From the NCBI GenBank assembly GCA_965243755.1, contig CBDEVW010000005.1:124001-188000 (forward strand): a DNA stretch of 64,000 bases, given 5' to 3'. Made by a program: the position numbers and the translations under genes. Below are positions 23,978 to 33,201 of this stretch, piece by piece. The notes beneath the pieces were generated by a model. The model was not told where the DNA came from, did no database searches, and worked only from the letters and a program-made list of their open reading frames with translations. This DNA comes from JANSWY01 sp965243755 (GTDB lineage Bacteria > Bacteroidota > Bacteroidia > Cytophagales > Cyclobacteriaceae). Numbering within the stretch: position 1 is the first letter of the stretch; every line of letters starts with the position of its first letter.

Positions 23978-24473
23978 CCTTGTCCAGCCTGAAAAACAGT
24001 GTTGGTTTACCATCCATCTCCTTATCTGCGATTAATTTCATTCCCAATCTCTCGGCAACCTTTTGGGAATCAATATGAGGTTTGTCTGTTGCTGCAATAA
24101 GATAATTGAACCCCAATTCATTAAATGCATAATGGATGACTTCACTTGCTGCTTCCATGGCAAAGCCTTTTTTGGAATAGGTTTCACGAATTGCATACAA
24201 CAGTTGTGGCTGGTCTTCATCAAAAAAATACCAGAGGCCGGCGTATCCCACAACATCGCCAGTAGCGGAATCAATAATTTTCCAAAGACCAAACCGATCG
24301 TTTTCAAAGTGGTTTTTATTGGTTGATAAGATTTCAACAGCCAGGGACTCATCAATGATTTCATCATCCCACAGGTATTTTCTGACAAACGGTGCTCTGT
24401 TGATCTCCAGAAATAATGCTGTGTCACTAGGTTGGAAAGGTACTAGCCTTGTGCGTTTGGTCCTAAGTTCCAT
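23964..24473 (-). CDS. GNAT acetyltransferase (RimJ/RimL-like)
   Basis: The 169-residue protein has the RimJ/RimL pattern: the start ELRTKRTRLVPFQPSD, GLWKIIDSATGDVVGYAGL, a strand LLYAIRETYSKKGFAMEAASEVIHYAF that includes the acetyl-CoA-binding turn, and the ending SQKVAERLGMKLIAD. Members acetylate protein N-termini or small molecules; the substrate here is unknown. It starts four bases after the stop of the TPR-LuxR regulator and is probably cotranscribed with it. Confidence 0.85.
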   Translation of the reverse strand: MELRTKRTRLVPFQPSDTALFLEINRAPFVRKYLWDDEIIDESLAVEILSTNKNHFENDRFGLWKIIDSATGDVVGYAGLWYFFDEDQPQLLYAIRETYSKKGFAMEAASEVIHYAFNELGFNYLIAATDKPHIDSQKVAERLGMKLIADKEMDGKPTLFFRLDKVNPL

Positions 24474-24477
24474 TGGC

Positions 24478-26118
24478 TTAAGTTTGTCTCAATATGGCCT
24501 CCAGGGCTTCTTTTCGGTTGGAGACCCCAAGTTTTTCATAGATGTTCTTCAGGTGATATTTGACAGTATTTACACTTACAAATACGGTTTCTGCAATTTC
24601 GTTGTTTGTTTTGTCAGTCACTGCATGTTTCAGGATTTCGTATTCCCTCTCGGAAAGTGGCCGGAACAGACTTTCATTGATTTTTTCTCTTGGAATTTTA
24701 TCAATGTCCTTACCGTCTATGGCAAAATTGATTTGAGCACGCAGCGTATCTATTTCCTGCGACAACAAGTTCTTCTTGAGGATGAATTTCTGTCGCTGGA
24801 CCAATATAATGACTAAGGTAGCTATGATGAGAATTGCTGCAATAACCGATAAAAGCATCAGCTCCTTTGATTTTGCCGCGATCTTTTGAGTTGCTAATTC
24901 GTTTTCGGTTGTCAACAGTTCGATTTCAGCTTCTTTTTTATAAACTTCATATTCTATCCCAAGCTTTTCCACCATTTGTTTACTGGACTGGTTGGCCATG
25001 CTGTCTTTAGCAATTTGAACTTTTTCCTGTAGGCCGTAAGCAGTTTGGAAATCACTTTGTTGCACTGCAATGTTTTTTCTGATGTTATAAGCCTGGACCA
25101 GATCGGGATATGAACCTAAACGAGAAGCAATGTCTATTGATCGAGAAATGTACTCTTTCGCTTTGACCAACTTGTTTTGCTTGATGAGTAATTCTGATTT
25201 TGAGTTGAGTAAAAGCAGTTGCAACCTTTCATTTTCTTTGCTCAATACTTTCTCTGCTTCATTAAAATGGTTTTCAGCGCGTTGTAGCAAACCGGCCCGC
25301 TGGCTCAGAACTCCCAGGTTGAGCTGCCGCTTTGCCGCATTGATCTGATCTCCGGCCTGAAGAAATATATCATGAGCAGCCTGTACAAAATGAAAGGCAG
25401 AATCGTAATTTCCTATTTCACCATAGGTCATACCGATGTTATTGAGTTTAGTAGCGTACGATCGTGGATGCTTATCAGGGTTTACATAATTCAATGAATT
25501 TTTATAATATGAAATGGCCTTTTCACTTTGACCTAATTTGTTGTAAACAAATGCCAGGTCGTTCAGATCATATGATATGCCCAGGGAGTCATTTCTTGCT
25601 TTGTCAATGGAAAATAATTTTTGAGAATACTCCAGGCCTTTTTCATAGTTGCCCTGATACACCGAATTGGTCGCTATTGCGGCTAGGGCCTCCACCATAT
25701 TGCTGGTATCGTTAAAATGCTCCGCTAATTTTAATGCCTGGTTGCCATATTGATCAGCTTTTTCAAACAATCCCAGGTTGGTATAACACTGGGCAGTAGC
25801 AACCTGCAGGTAAATGGATAAATCCGGATCCAGTAATTCACTTTGCTCCAATCTGGATATGCCTAGTAAATAGGACTGCAAAGATTCCGGAACCCTGTTG
25901 AGATAGTATTCTGCATCTCCTTTGATACGGTAGTACTTTCCGGCAATTAATGGAGAAAGTTTATTAGTCTTATTTTTATTAATAATCTCCAGGACCTGTT
26001 GGTAGTTTTTTTGTTCCAACAAAGAATCCAGTGTGCCAAAAATCACCTCATGATCTTGTGCATTGAGTATGGTACTCCACAACAGCGGTATGATTAATAG
26101 CAGGTTCCTTAGGTGCAT
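24478..26118 (-). CDS. Membrane-bound TPR and LuxR-type HTH regulator
   Basis: The 546-residue protein has a signal peptide (MHLRNLLLIIPLLWSTILNAQ). A periplasmic array of TPR units covers about residues 40-390 (for example DLAFVYNKLGQSEKAISYYKNSL and LNNIGMTYGEIGNYDSAFHF). One membrane helix lies near residues 419-442, followed by a cytoplasmic linker. The C-terminal LuxR/GerE HTH is at about residues 485-545: PLSEREYEILKHA, TNNEIAETVFVSVNTVKYHLKNIYEKLGV. This one-component design senses outside the cell membrane and binds DNA inside. It lies downstream of the T9SS surface operon on the same strand and may control it. A GNAT gene follows it. Confidence 0.9.
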   Translation of the reverse strand: MHLRNLLLIIPLLWSTILNAQDHEVIFGTLDSLLEQKNYQQVLEIINKNKTNKLSPLIAGKYYRIKGDAEYYLNRVPESLQSYLLGISRLEQSELLDPDLSIYLQVATAQCYTNLGLFEKADQYGNQALKLAEHFNDTSNMVEALAAIATNSVYQGNYEKGLEYSQKLFSIDKARNDSLGISYDLNDLAFVYNKLGQSEKAISYYKNSLNYVNPDKHPRSYATKLNNIGMTYGEIGNYDSAFHFVQAAHDIFLQAGDQINAAKRQLNLGVLSQRAGLLQRAENHFNEAEKVLSKENERLQLLLLNSKSELLIKQNKLVKAKEYISRSIDIASRLGSYPDLVQAYNIRKNIAVQQSDFQTAYGLQEKVQIAKDSMANQSSKQMVEKLGIEYEVYKKEAEIELLTTENELATQKIAAKSKELMLLSVIAAILIIATLVIILVQRQKFILKKNLLSQEIDTLRAQINFAIDGKDIDKIPREKINESLFRPLSEREYEILKHAVTDKTNNEIAETVFVSVNTVKYHLKNIYEKLGVSNRKEALEAILRQT

Positions 26119-26127
26119 AAGAAGAAA

Positions 26128-26190
26128 TTGAAGTCACTTCCTATGCTAAGGTAGAAATTTTTTACAATAACATTAGGATAGTGACTTCAA
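26128..26190 (-). promoter_or_regulatory. Long inverted repeat between porP and the TPR-LuxR gene
   Basis: TTGAAGTCAC (26128-26137) is perfectly complementary to GTGACTTCAA (26181-26190), and the pairing continues inward through CCTA and TAGG with a small mismatch. The loop is about 35 bases. On the minus strand the second arm is followed by TTTCTTCTT and then the regulator's ATG at 26118. It could be a terminator for the porP operon, an attenuator, or an operator. Confidence 0.5.
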
Positions 26191-26206
26191 GTAGGGCACG
26201 AGGTTA

Positions 26207-27115
26207 CTAAAAATAGTTTTGGTCGAGTATGCTGTCATTCTTTCTTTTAGTACGGAAAAACACACTGAATTCATGCGTTCCGTAGCTGGATTGGATCAGG
26301 GAGTTGGCGGGGAGCTCAAAGGAATAACCTACCCGTATATTGCTGGTGGCTTCCAGCATCATGTAAATGCCAAAATGTTTGAGGTCCCTCACTGTAATTC
26401 CTCCCCATACTTTTCCATCGATCAATGAACTGATATTAAGTTCGGTGGATATTCGTCCATCGACCACATATCTCATTAAAGACATGATCCTGATGGTAGT
26501 GTAGGGAACGGGATCGAAGGTCAGGCCCCCGGTCAGGTAATAATGGCGAAGGTATCTGGTGCTTTTCAACACACCGTCGTTGACATTCACATCAAGTATT
26601 CTGGGTACCGAAGCACCCACGAAATAGTTGTTGGTAATGTACATTAATCCTGCTCCAAAATTAGGTTTCATAAAATCATTCATGTTGGAATTGAGGCTGG
26701 GATCATCCACAAAGTCCAGTTCAAGGTTACTTAGGTCATACCCAAAATTGATTAGCCCTCCCTGTAGCCCCATGGCAAGTTTAGCTTCGGAAAAGTTAAT
26801 GTTATAGGAGTAAGTAGCTTGCAGTTCCGTATTGGTGCTAACTCCAAATTTATCCTGAAGCAAAATTCCTCCAACACCAATTTTTCCATTGAGGATTGAT
26901 TTCTGAGCTGTAATGGTGTGTGTAACAGGCGCTCCTTCCAGGCCTACCCATTGCATTCTGCTCATCATGCCCACAGAAAACCTGTCGTATACTCCGGTAT
27001 AAGCCGAATTGATCATCAATTGGTTGAATTGGTACTGGCTGTAGAGTGGGTCCAATTGAGCCCACCCTGCCAGTACACTAAGCCAAAATAATACAGTGGT
27101 TAATAAAGTCTTCAT
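26207..27115 (-). CDS. PorP/SprF family T9SS-associated outer-membrane protein
   Basis: The 302-residue protein has a signal peptide (ending VLAGWAQ) and the family start DPLYSQYQFNQLMINSAYTG. It continues with glycine-rich beta strands ending in GTHEFSVFFRTK, consistent with an outer-membrane beta barrel. PorP/SprF proteins work with the type IX secretion system and are often encoded beside cargo with type B sorting domains, which they help to export or anchor. Here the neighbour directly upstream is such a cargo, with a four-base overlap (ATGA at 27112-27115). Confidence 0.93.
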   Translation of the reverse strand: MKTLLTTVLFWLSVLAGWAQLDPLYSQYQFNQLMINSAYTGVYDRFSVGMMSRMQWVGLEGAPVTHTITAQKSILNGKIGVGGILLQDKFGVSTNTELQATYSYNINFSEAKLAMGLQGGLINFGYDLSNLELDFVDDPSLNSNMNDFMKPNFGAGLMYITNNYFVGASVPRILDVNVNDGVLKSTRYLRHYYLTGGLTFDPVPYTTIRIMSLMRYVVDGRISTELNISSLIDGKVWGGITVRDLKHFGIYMMLEATSNIRVGYSFELPANSLIQSSYGTHEFSVFFRTKRKNDSILDQNYF

Positions 27116-28278
27116 CGCTTTAAAAAGATATAGCCGGTAGAAACGTCATTTTTACCAAGATTGATAGAGTAGAAATAGTTTCCGGTGATCAGCTCCTGGT
27201 TATTGATCACATTCCCATTTCCTCTGAACACCCGCTCCTGGTTGTCATAGTCTTTCATTCGAAAAACCAGTTCACCAGCACGGTTGTATATTTCGACCAC
27301 ATTATTTTCATACAGCTCTATATTCTCTATGCGTAGAAAGTCATGTTTTCCATCCTGAACGGGAGTCACTACATTGATCACCCTAATGGGGGGCAGCACT
27401 TCCGCGGTGGATGATTTACCGATGGCATAATACCTTCCAAGTGCAAGTCCGGCACTTTCAATGGCCCCATTGGTAATAGTTCCTGTGACCTGCTTTCTTC
27501 CAATTTCATAAAATAAAGAAGCATCTGAAGTTGCCTGGGCTACTGTAGCTTCTTCTTCATCTGACAGGATTGTTTCTTGCACGATGGGCAATTCTATATT
27601 ACTTCCTGTGTAGGATTCATCAGTAATAAGCTCCCAATAACGGATGTTTGAAATTTCACTAAGAGATCCCCCTACACCTATTTCACTTGGTGTTGAGTGC
27701 GTGATGATACCGATAGTGGGGTTGTCACCAGTTACATTTTTTAATGTGATTGGCAGGTAATGTGCTGTGTCGCCAATTGGGAAAAATAACTCTCCGGTTC
27801 CCTGTCGGTGTACCTCGCCAATGATGTAGGAGTTCTCATTTGTTCCTTCGAGAATGACATCCGGCCCCAATGTGATTTTCGAACCATTCTCAACAACCAA
27901 CTTTCCGCTTTCGAATTCAAGCGTACCATTGATGGTGAGATCATCCATGAGAATCTTGTTTCCACTTCCTGCTAAAATGAAATGATCAAAATTCTGGGAG
28001 TTGTGATTGATCACCTGATCCACATCACTGGCGAAAACCACTTCTCCATTATCACCAGAGTAGTTGCCCAGGTTCATCCAACTGCCAGAGATTCTCAGCT
28101 CACCGCTATTATTGAGGTTGCCTTTGTTGGTGAGATTGCCATTGATGGAAGTCGTTAATCCATTGGTGATCGTAACCAGGTTTCCCTCAATTAGAACATC
28201 CTGAGCAAATACAAAATTTGGGGAGACCGCAGCGATTTCTAAAAGTGCCAAAGTAAGCATTTTGTATAGTAACTTCAT
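27112..28278 (-). CDS. Exported cargo with type B T9SS sorting domain
   Basis: The 388-residue protein has a signal peptide (ending NFVFAQ). A repetitive beta-helix-like region (about residues 28-150; GNLTNKGNLNNSGELRISG) is followed by a middle beta domain. The C-terminal 85 residues match the gliding-motility/CHU-type (type B) sorting domain: VTPVQDGKHDFLRIENI, NVVEIYNRAGELVF, and the ending GNYFYSINLGKNDVSTGYIF with LKR. This domain directs export by the type IX system. The gene is directly followed by porP (four-base overlap) and directly preceded, after one base, by the giant repeat protein. Confidence 0.88.
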   Translation of the reverse strand: MKLLYKMLTLALLEIAAVSPNFVFAQDVLIEGNLVTITNGLTTSINGNLTNKGNLNNSGELRISGSWMNLGNYSGDNGEVVFASDVDQVINHNSQNFDHFILAGSGNKILMDDLTINGTLEFESGKLVVENGSKITLGPDVILEGTNENSYIIGEVHRQGTGELFFPIGDTAHYLPITLKNVTGDNPTIGIITHSTPSEIGVGGSLSEISNIRYWELITDESYTGSNIELPIVQETILSDEEEATVAQATSDASLFYEIGRKQVTGTITNGAIESAGLALGRYYAIGKSSTAEVLPPIRVINVVTPVQDGKHDFLRIENIELYENNVVEIYNRAGELVFRMKDYDNQERVFRGNGNVINNQELITGNYFYSINLGKNDVSTGYIFLKR

Positions 28279-28279
28279 G

Positions 28280-31200
28280 TTAATTGCCTTTTTGGTTAAT
28301 TAGACTTGTGATCTCGGTAATTTGAGCTCTTATTTGGTCGAGTTCGTTTTCGGTACCTGATAATTGTTTTTTCAGTAGATCAATTTCCTCCGATTGTTTC
28401 TTTATTGCTTCTATAAGCAGTGGTACCAGTTCAGATTGGGCTACCTGATCCTTATCATTTACTAATTGTGGGAAATATGTTTTTAGAAGATTAAAGTCTA
28501 GTGAAATCCGGTTTCCATTGGTTAGTGCTTTTTGCTTCAGCAAGTCTTCAACCAATTCTGAGTTTACATCTTCTAAATTTTCAGATTGCTGAGAGAAAAA
28601 GGATCTCCCGGTGCCTTCCAGTGTGAACCGGTCTCCAAGGAGGCTACCTTGATTGGAAATACTTACGGGTCCATCAACTCTTAGTAGATATTCCGGATTT
28701 TCATATCCGTAATTCGCAGGATTAACTATATGGTGTGGACGAAATTGTACAATCTGTCCATTTTCGTTTAGGTCAAAAGCTTTTTCTGCAAACCGTTCAT
28801 ATTTTAATTCCCTCCATTCCTGCTTTTGGTAGGCCTGGAAGTCTATGTCGTAATAACCAGATGATAATACATAAGCCTGGAAATCTCCCTGCATTAGTTC
28901 ACTTCTGTCATAGACAACTTCAAAAGAGTCGCCCATTTGCATAATGTAATATTGATGATCGATGTAAGTCAGCTTGTCCAATGCTGTGCTTGAAGATTTC
29001 ACCTCTAGCGTATCTACAAGTTCTTGCTGGTTAATGGAATCATATTTATATATAACAACAGCCAGGTAGTCTACATAAGAGGTTTCAGGTTCTTCGAGAC
29101 TAATCTTAATTTTCACTTCTGGTAGGTTCTCATCCAATGGAATGATAGTGGATTGCAGCCTTTCAAGGTATTTATGGGCTTGTGCTTCAATGATATTGCC
29201 TTCTCTTTGATAGCCATTCCCATGATCCACATATAAAAATGGACAAACTGAAGGGATGTATTCTACCAGTTCATCTGTTGAATTGATAATTCTAACCTGG
29301 TTGGTGCCAGATGAAACACTGGCGGTGTTTAAGGCGGCATAGAATCTTGTGTTGATATCGAAAGAGGTGGATGATGCTAATATATTGGTACTATTGAGGA
29401 CAATATAATCACTTGTTCCCTCCTGCAAGTCAATCATGGTGCGACCGCCTGCTCTTAACTGAATACGATCAGTAAAAAATTGAAGGTCAGTATCAGTATC
29501 TCCAGTGTGTTGGAGTGCCTGACTCATAGCCAGAGTTCCATTAAATCCGATAACTCCCCCCGAGGTAATACTCATTCTTGCACTTCCTGTATTCAAATTA
29601 TTACCATCCATTATGGTATAATCCCCGGAACCATTCACACCAGCAACAAAAGTATTTTTGGTTGTGAGATATCTGATAGACGCCTCCTCACTTGTAGTAG
29701 CGGTCGCTTCAATTTCTATTGCGGGAGTGAGTACAAGACCCGTTTGAATCTCAAGGTTGGTGCTTGGACTGGAGGTGCCTAGTCCCATTCTGGCTGTGCC
29801 TATTCCCGGACCGTAAAAGATATAGTCCGTTGTGCCATAAGTAACATCCCAGATTGGCGCCTGCCATAAAGGAGCAGTGCCGGGTCCGGCCGACTCAAGG
29901 ATATAACCTGCAGTACCAGAACCGTTACCTACCTGCATTTCATTGTTGATATCAAGAACAGCGTTAGTTCTAATTGTTCCGTCAAAAGTGGCAGTATTGT
30001 CAACATCAAAAAAATCTGTAACACTTAAGCTACCTGTTACTGAAGCCCCAGCGGGACCAATGGCAAATTTTGCATCAGCAGGGGTAACGTTTGTGGTATT
30101 GTCATTGGTGTTCATTGCCAGAATGATGCTTCCAAAACCACTATTATTTCCATCTAATCCACCCCGTTCAAAAAATATTCCACCTTTATAGGTAGTGGAG
30201 CCCACTGAACTGTTTGTTTTAAATCGGATACCTGCAAGCGCATCAGGATTTGCATTAAGATTTTGAATGTCAAGATAAGCTCCGTCACTTCCATCTATTG
30301 CAGTTACATTTTCCACAACATGCAAAGGTTTTTGAGGACTTGAGGTTCCAATCCCAACATCACCACCAGTGAAATAAATATTACTCCCGGAGGTCGTCCA
30401 TTGGCTGGAAGTGAGGCTTGCCCACGAGGGTGACGTTCCGTTAGTAGTTAGATACCTACCTGAATTTCCTGATTGTGATGGCAGTTCATCAAATTGACTA
30501 AGATCAATATTAATGTTATTAGACCCTTCAAACAACCTCAAAGTATTGCCTGACATAGCACCAGATGTCAATAACTCATTAGAAGCATCCGCGTCAGCAT
30601 CATTAGGGCTGGTAATGTAACCTGCATCGTTTGTGAAAGCAGAAACGTTTGTAGGCGCACCAGAAAGTGAGCTATAATTCCCATCGAAATCATCGGTATT
30701 GTCTGTGTCCCATCCACTTACGTCAATGCCGGTTCCACCAGAAATGTTTAGGTTGGTACCGTCAAATGAAAGGCTTTGACTGTCAGTTCCAGTACCATCC
30801 TGCAGACTGGAAAGGTCCACATCATTGTTTCCTCCTGCATCTGTGATTCTTAGTGTTGTACCAAGCAAAGATGCAGCAGAGATTAACTCATTAGAAGCAT
30901 CCGCGTCAGCATCATTAGGGCTGGTAATGTAACCTGCATCGTTTGTGAAAGCAGAAACGTTTGTAGGCGCACCAGAAAGTGAGCTATAATTTCCATCGAA
31001 ATCATCGGTGTTGTCTGTGTCCCATCCACTTACGTCAATGCCGGTTCCACCAGAAATGTTTAGGTTGGTACCGTCAAATGAAAGGCTTTGACTGTCAGTT
31101 CCAGTACCATCCTGCAGACTGGAAAGGTCCACATCATTGTTTCCTCCTGCATCTGTGATTCTTAGTGTTGTACCAAGCAAAGAAGCAGCAGAGATCAACT

Positions 31201-33040
31201 CATTAGAAGCATCCGCATCCGCATCATTGGGGCTGGTAATGTATCCTGCATCGTTTGTGAAAGCAGAAATGTTAGTTGGCGCACCAGAAAGCGAGCTATA
31301 ATTTCCATCGAAATCATCAGTGTTGTCTGTGTCCCATCCACTTACATCAATGCCAGTGCCGCCAGAAATATTCAGATTGCTACCATCAAATGAGAGGTTT
31401 TGACTGTCAGTAAATGAAGCACTTAATGGAACTGCTGTTTCTACTGTTAAGCCATTTACTAGCTCACTGTTGTCTACAATGTTGTCACCATCGGTATCAT
31501 ACACAGCTTCCAGCATGTCGCCACCACCACTGGAGGCAATCTCAGACTGCAGCTCTTCAAGTGCTGCCTGCACGTTGGTGGATGTTACGCCATTTGCAGG
31601 AGTCACAGGAACTTCTGAGGCATTCTGATCATCAGTTCCTGTGCCATCCTGTAGGCTGGACAGATCTACATCGTTATTTCCTCCTGCATCAGTTACTCTT
31701 AAGATATTTCCTGGCTCCAGAGAAATGGCGGTAATCAATTCGTTGGTATCATCAGCATCTGCATCATTGGGGCTTGTAATGTAGCCGGCATCATTTGTGA
31801 ATGCAGAAACATTAGTCGGAGCACCAGTAAGAGAGGAGTAATTCCCATCAAAGTCATCGCTTGCATCGGTATCCCAACCTGAAACATCAATACCGGTACC
31901 GCCACTAATATTCAGGTTAGTGCCGTCAAAAGACAAGTTTTGGCTGTCGGTTCCCGTTCCGTCCTGCAAACTAGACAGGTCCACATCGTTATTTCCTCCA
32001 GCATCTGTTATCCTTAAAATATTTCCGGTTTCCAAAGAGACCACCGTGATTAATTCGTTGGTATCATCAGTATCGCCATCATTGGGACTTGTAATGTAGC
32101 CAGCGTCATTTGTGAATGCAGAAACACTAGTGGGAGCGCCGGTAAGAGAGGAGTAGTTCCCATCAAAGTCATCACTTGCATCGGTATCCCATCCGGATAT
32201 ATCTATGCCAGTTCCTCCGCTAATATTAAGGTTGGTGCCATCAAACGACAGGTCCTGGCTGTCAGTTCCTGTTCCATCCTGCAAACCCGACAAGTCTACA
32301 TCATAATTTCCTCCGGCATCTGTGATTCTTAGTATGTTACCTGTTTCCAGCGATACATTGGATATCAATTCATTGGATACATTGGAGTCGGCATCATTGG
32401 GGCTGGTGATGTAACCTACATCATTAGTAAATTGACTTAAACTGGTAGGAGCATTGACCAATGAACTGTAATCCCCATCGAAATCATCAGAGGAATCACT
32501 GTCATAACCGGATAGGTCAACCGACGTGAGGTATCCGTTGTTGGCCACAAAGGCATCTACCGCTGCTTCATCCAGTTGCGTATTGGTATCAATGGCACTG
32601 AGATCAATCGTGTTCCCATTGCTGATAGAAAGGCTGGTTCCGCTGAGGCTCAGGTTTTGGATTTCATTTGTAGCATCCAGGTCACCAGTGTTATTGATCT
32701 GCCCATTGTCAATGGAGATCCCGGATCCGGCCGAAATGTTGACGGAAGTTCGCATCGACTGCCAGCTGTCATTGTGCCAGTAGTAGAAAGCATTTTCATC
32801 GATATCAAAAACCAGCAACCCATTGTCAGCGGCAGTAAGCCTGGAGACAAATGAGGTTGCGGTTCTTTGCGCAGTGGTAAGTTGAGTTATCAATAGTCCC
32901 TGGTCATTGTTGGGGCTGACCAGGTGTAGGACACTGTTGGTATTAGGGGTTTCTGTCCCAATTCCCATAGACTGGCTGTGAGTTTCATTGACTATAAATA
33001 CCAGGCACAGCACCTGGAGTAAACGAATGAGGCGTTTCAT
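28280..33040 (-). CDS. Giant exported tail-fibre-like repeat protein
   Basis: The 1586-residue protein has a signal peptide (ending NETHSQ) and then MGIGTETPNTNSVLHL, the opening seen in Bacteroidota tail-fibre-like proteins. Residues about 170-830 contain six related units of about 104 residues with the hallmarks AGYITSPND, LRITDAGGN, LNISGGTGID and DDFDGNYSSL. One unit is interrupted by NGVTSTNVQAALEEL, a motif also known from phage tail fibres. Two further GIGTSSP-type segments lie at about 890 and 1090. The C-terminal 300 residues are unrecognised and end in a coiled coil (about 1535-1583). Neither a T9SS sorting domain nor an S74 peptidase motif is seen. The downstream cargo and PorP suggest a cell-surface structure. 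Confidence 0.85.
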   Translation of the reverse strand: MKRLIRLLQVLCLVFIVNETHSQSMGIGTETPNTNSVLHLVSPNNDQGLLITQLTTAQRTATSFVSRLTAADNGLLVFDIDENAFYYWHNDSWQSMRTSVNISAGSGISIDNGQINNTGDLDATNEIQNLSLSGTSLSISNGNTIDLSAIDTNTQLDEAAVDAFVANNGYLTSVDLSGYDSDSSDDFDGDYSSLVNAPTSLSQFTNDVGYITSPNDADSNVSNELISNVSLETGNILRITDAGGNYDVDLSGLQDGTGTDSQDLSFDGTNLNISGGTGIDISGWDTDASDDFDGNYSSLTGAPTSVSAFTNDAGYITSPNDGDTDDTNELITVVSLETGNILRITDAGGNNDVDLSSLQDGTGTDSQNLSFDGTNLNISGGTGIDVSGWDTDASDDFDGNYSSLTGAPTNVSAFTNDAGYITSPNDADADDTNELITAISLEPGNILRVTDAGGNNDVDLSSLQDGTGTDDQNASEVPVTPANGVTSTNVQAALEELQSEIASSGGGDMLEAVYDTDGDNIVDNSELVNGLTVETAVPLSASFTDSQNLSFDGSNLNISGGTGIDVSGWDTDNTDDFDGNYSSLSGAPTNISAFTNDAGYITSPNDADADASNELISAASLLGTTLRITDAGGNNDVDLSSLQDGTGTDSQSLSFDGTNLNISGGTGIDVSGWDTDNTDDFDGNYSSLSGAPTNVSAFTNDAGYITSPNDADADASNELISAASLLGTTLRITDAGGNNDVDLSSLQDGTGTDSQSLSFDGTNLNISGGTGIDVSGWDTDNTDDFDGNYSSLSGAPTNVSAFTNDAGYITSPNDADADASNELLTSGAMSGNTLRLFEGSNNINIDLSQFDELPSQSGNSGRYLTTNGTSPSWASLTSSQWTTSGSNIYFTGGDVGIGTSSPQKPLHVVENVTAIDGSDGAYLDIQNLNANPDALAGIRFKTNSSVGSTTYKGGIFFERGGLDGNNSGFGSIILAMNTNDNTTNVTPADAKFAIGPAGASVTGSLSVTDFFDVDNTATFDGTIRTNAVLDINNEMQVGNGSGTAGYILESAGPGTAPLWQAPIWDVTYGTTDYIFYGPGIGTARMGLGTSSPSTNLEIQTGLVLTPAIEIEATATTSEEASIRYLTTKNTFVAGVNGSGDYTIMDGNNLNTGSARMSITSGGVIGFNGTLAMSQALQHTGDTDTDLQFFTDRIQLRAGGRTMIDLQEGTSDYIVLNSTNILASSTSFDINTRFYAALNTASVSSGTNQVRIINSTDELVEYIPSVCPFLYVDHGNGYQREGNIIEAQAHKYLERLQSTIIPLDENLPEVKIKISLEEPETSYVDYLAVVIYKYDSINQQELVDTLEVKSSSTALDKLTYIDHQYYIMQMGDSFEVVYDRSELMQGDFQAYVLSSGYYDIDFQAYQKQEWRELKYERFAEKAFDLNENGQIVQFRPHHIVNPANYGYENPEYLLRVDGPVSISNQGSLLGDRFTLEGTGRSFFSQQSENLEDVNSELVEDLLKQKALTNGNRISLDFNLLKTYFPQLVNDKDQVAQSELVPLLIEAIKKQSEEIDLLKKQLSGTENELDQIRAQITEITSLINQKGN
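30577..31200 (-). repeat. Two nearly identical 312-bp tandem repeats inside the giant protein gene
   Basis: The blocks 30577-30888 and 30889-31200 are the same length and differ at only about four positions by eye (for example GGTATTG versus GGTGTTG). A third related unit starts at 31201 with more differences. Each unit codes for exactly 104 residues. The low divergence, including at synonymous sites, points to recent duplication or gene conversion. Confidence 0.9.
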
Positions 33041-33131
33041 ATGGTTAGTTATTTTGGCTTAAAAATGAGTTCCCATTCCGTGGCTGGAAATGATGTAACT
33101 AAATTCCGGTTTTTATTAATGAAATCGCCTA

Positions 33132-33160
33132 TCCACCCCGGGTAGTTTTTCGAAAAAAGT
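33132..33160. promoter_or_regulatory. Adjacent palindromes upstream of the surface operon
   Basis: TTTTTCGAAAAA (33146-33157) is a perfect 12-bp palindrome. CTATCCACCCCGGGTAG next to it is a near palindrome with 6-bp arms. They lie about 95-110 bases upstream of the giant gene's ATG, where a promoter or operator is expected. A clear -7 box was not found. Confidence 0.35.
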
Positions 33161-33164
33161 TTCA

Positions 33165-33199
33165 AAAAGTGCCTTTAAGTAAAATAAAGGCACTTTTTT
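33165..33199. terminator. Bidirectional-type terminator after the 65-residue gene
   Basis: AAGTGCCTTTA and TAAAGGCACTT form an 11-bp stem with a short loop, with T runs on both strands. On the minus strand it starts three bases after the stop of the small exported peptide gene (33202), and so separates that gene from the surface operon. Confidence 0.85.
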
Positions 33200-33201
33200 G
33201 T

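Noticed and set aside
28280..33040. Giant repeat protein as part of a prophage tail
   Set aside because: Tail-fibre-like motifs are present, but no other phage genes are nearby and the downstream genes are T9SS components.
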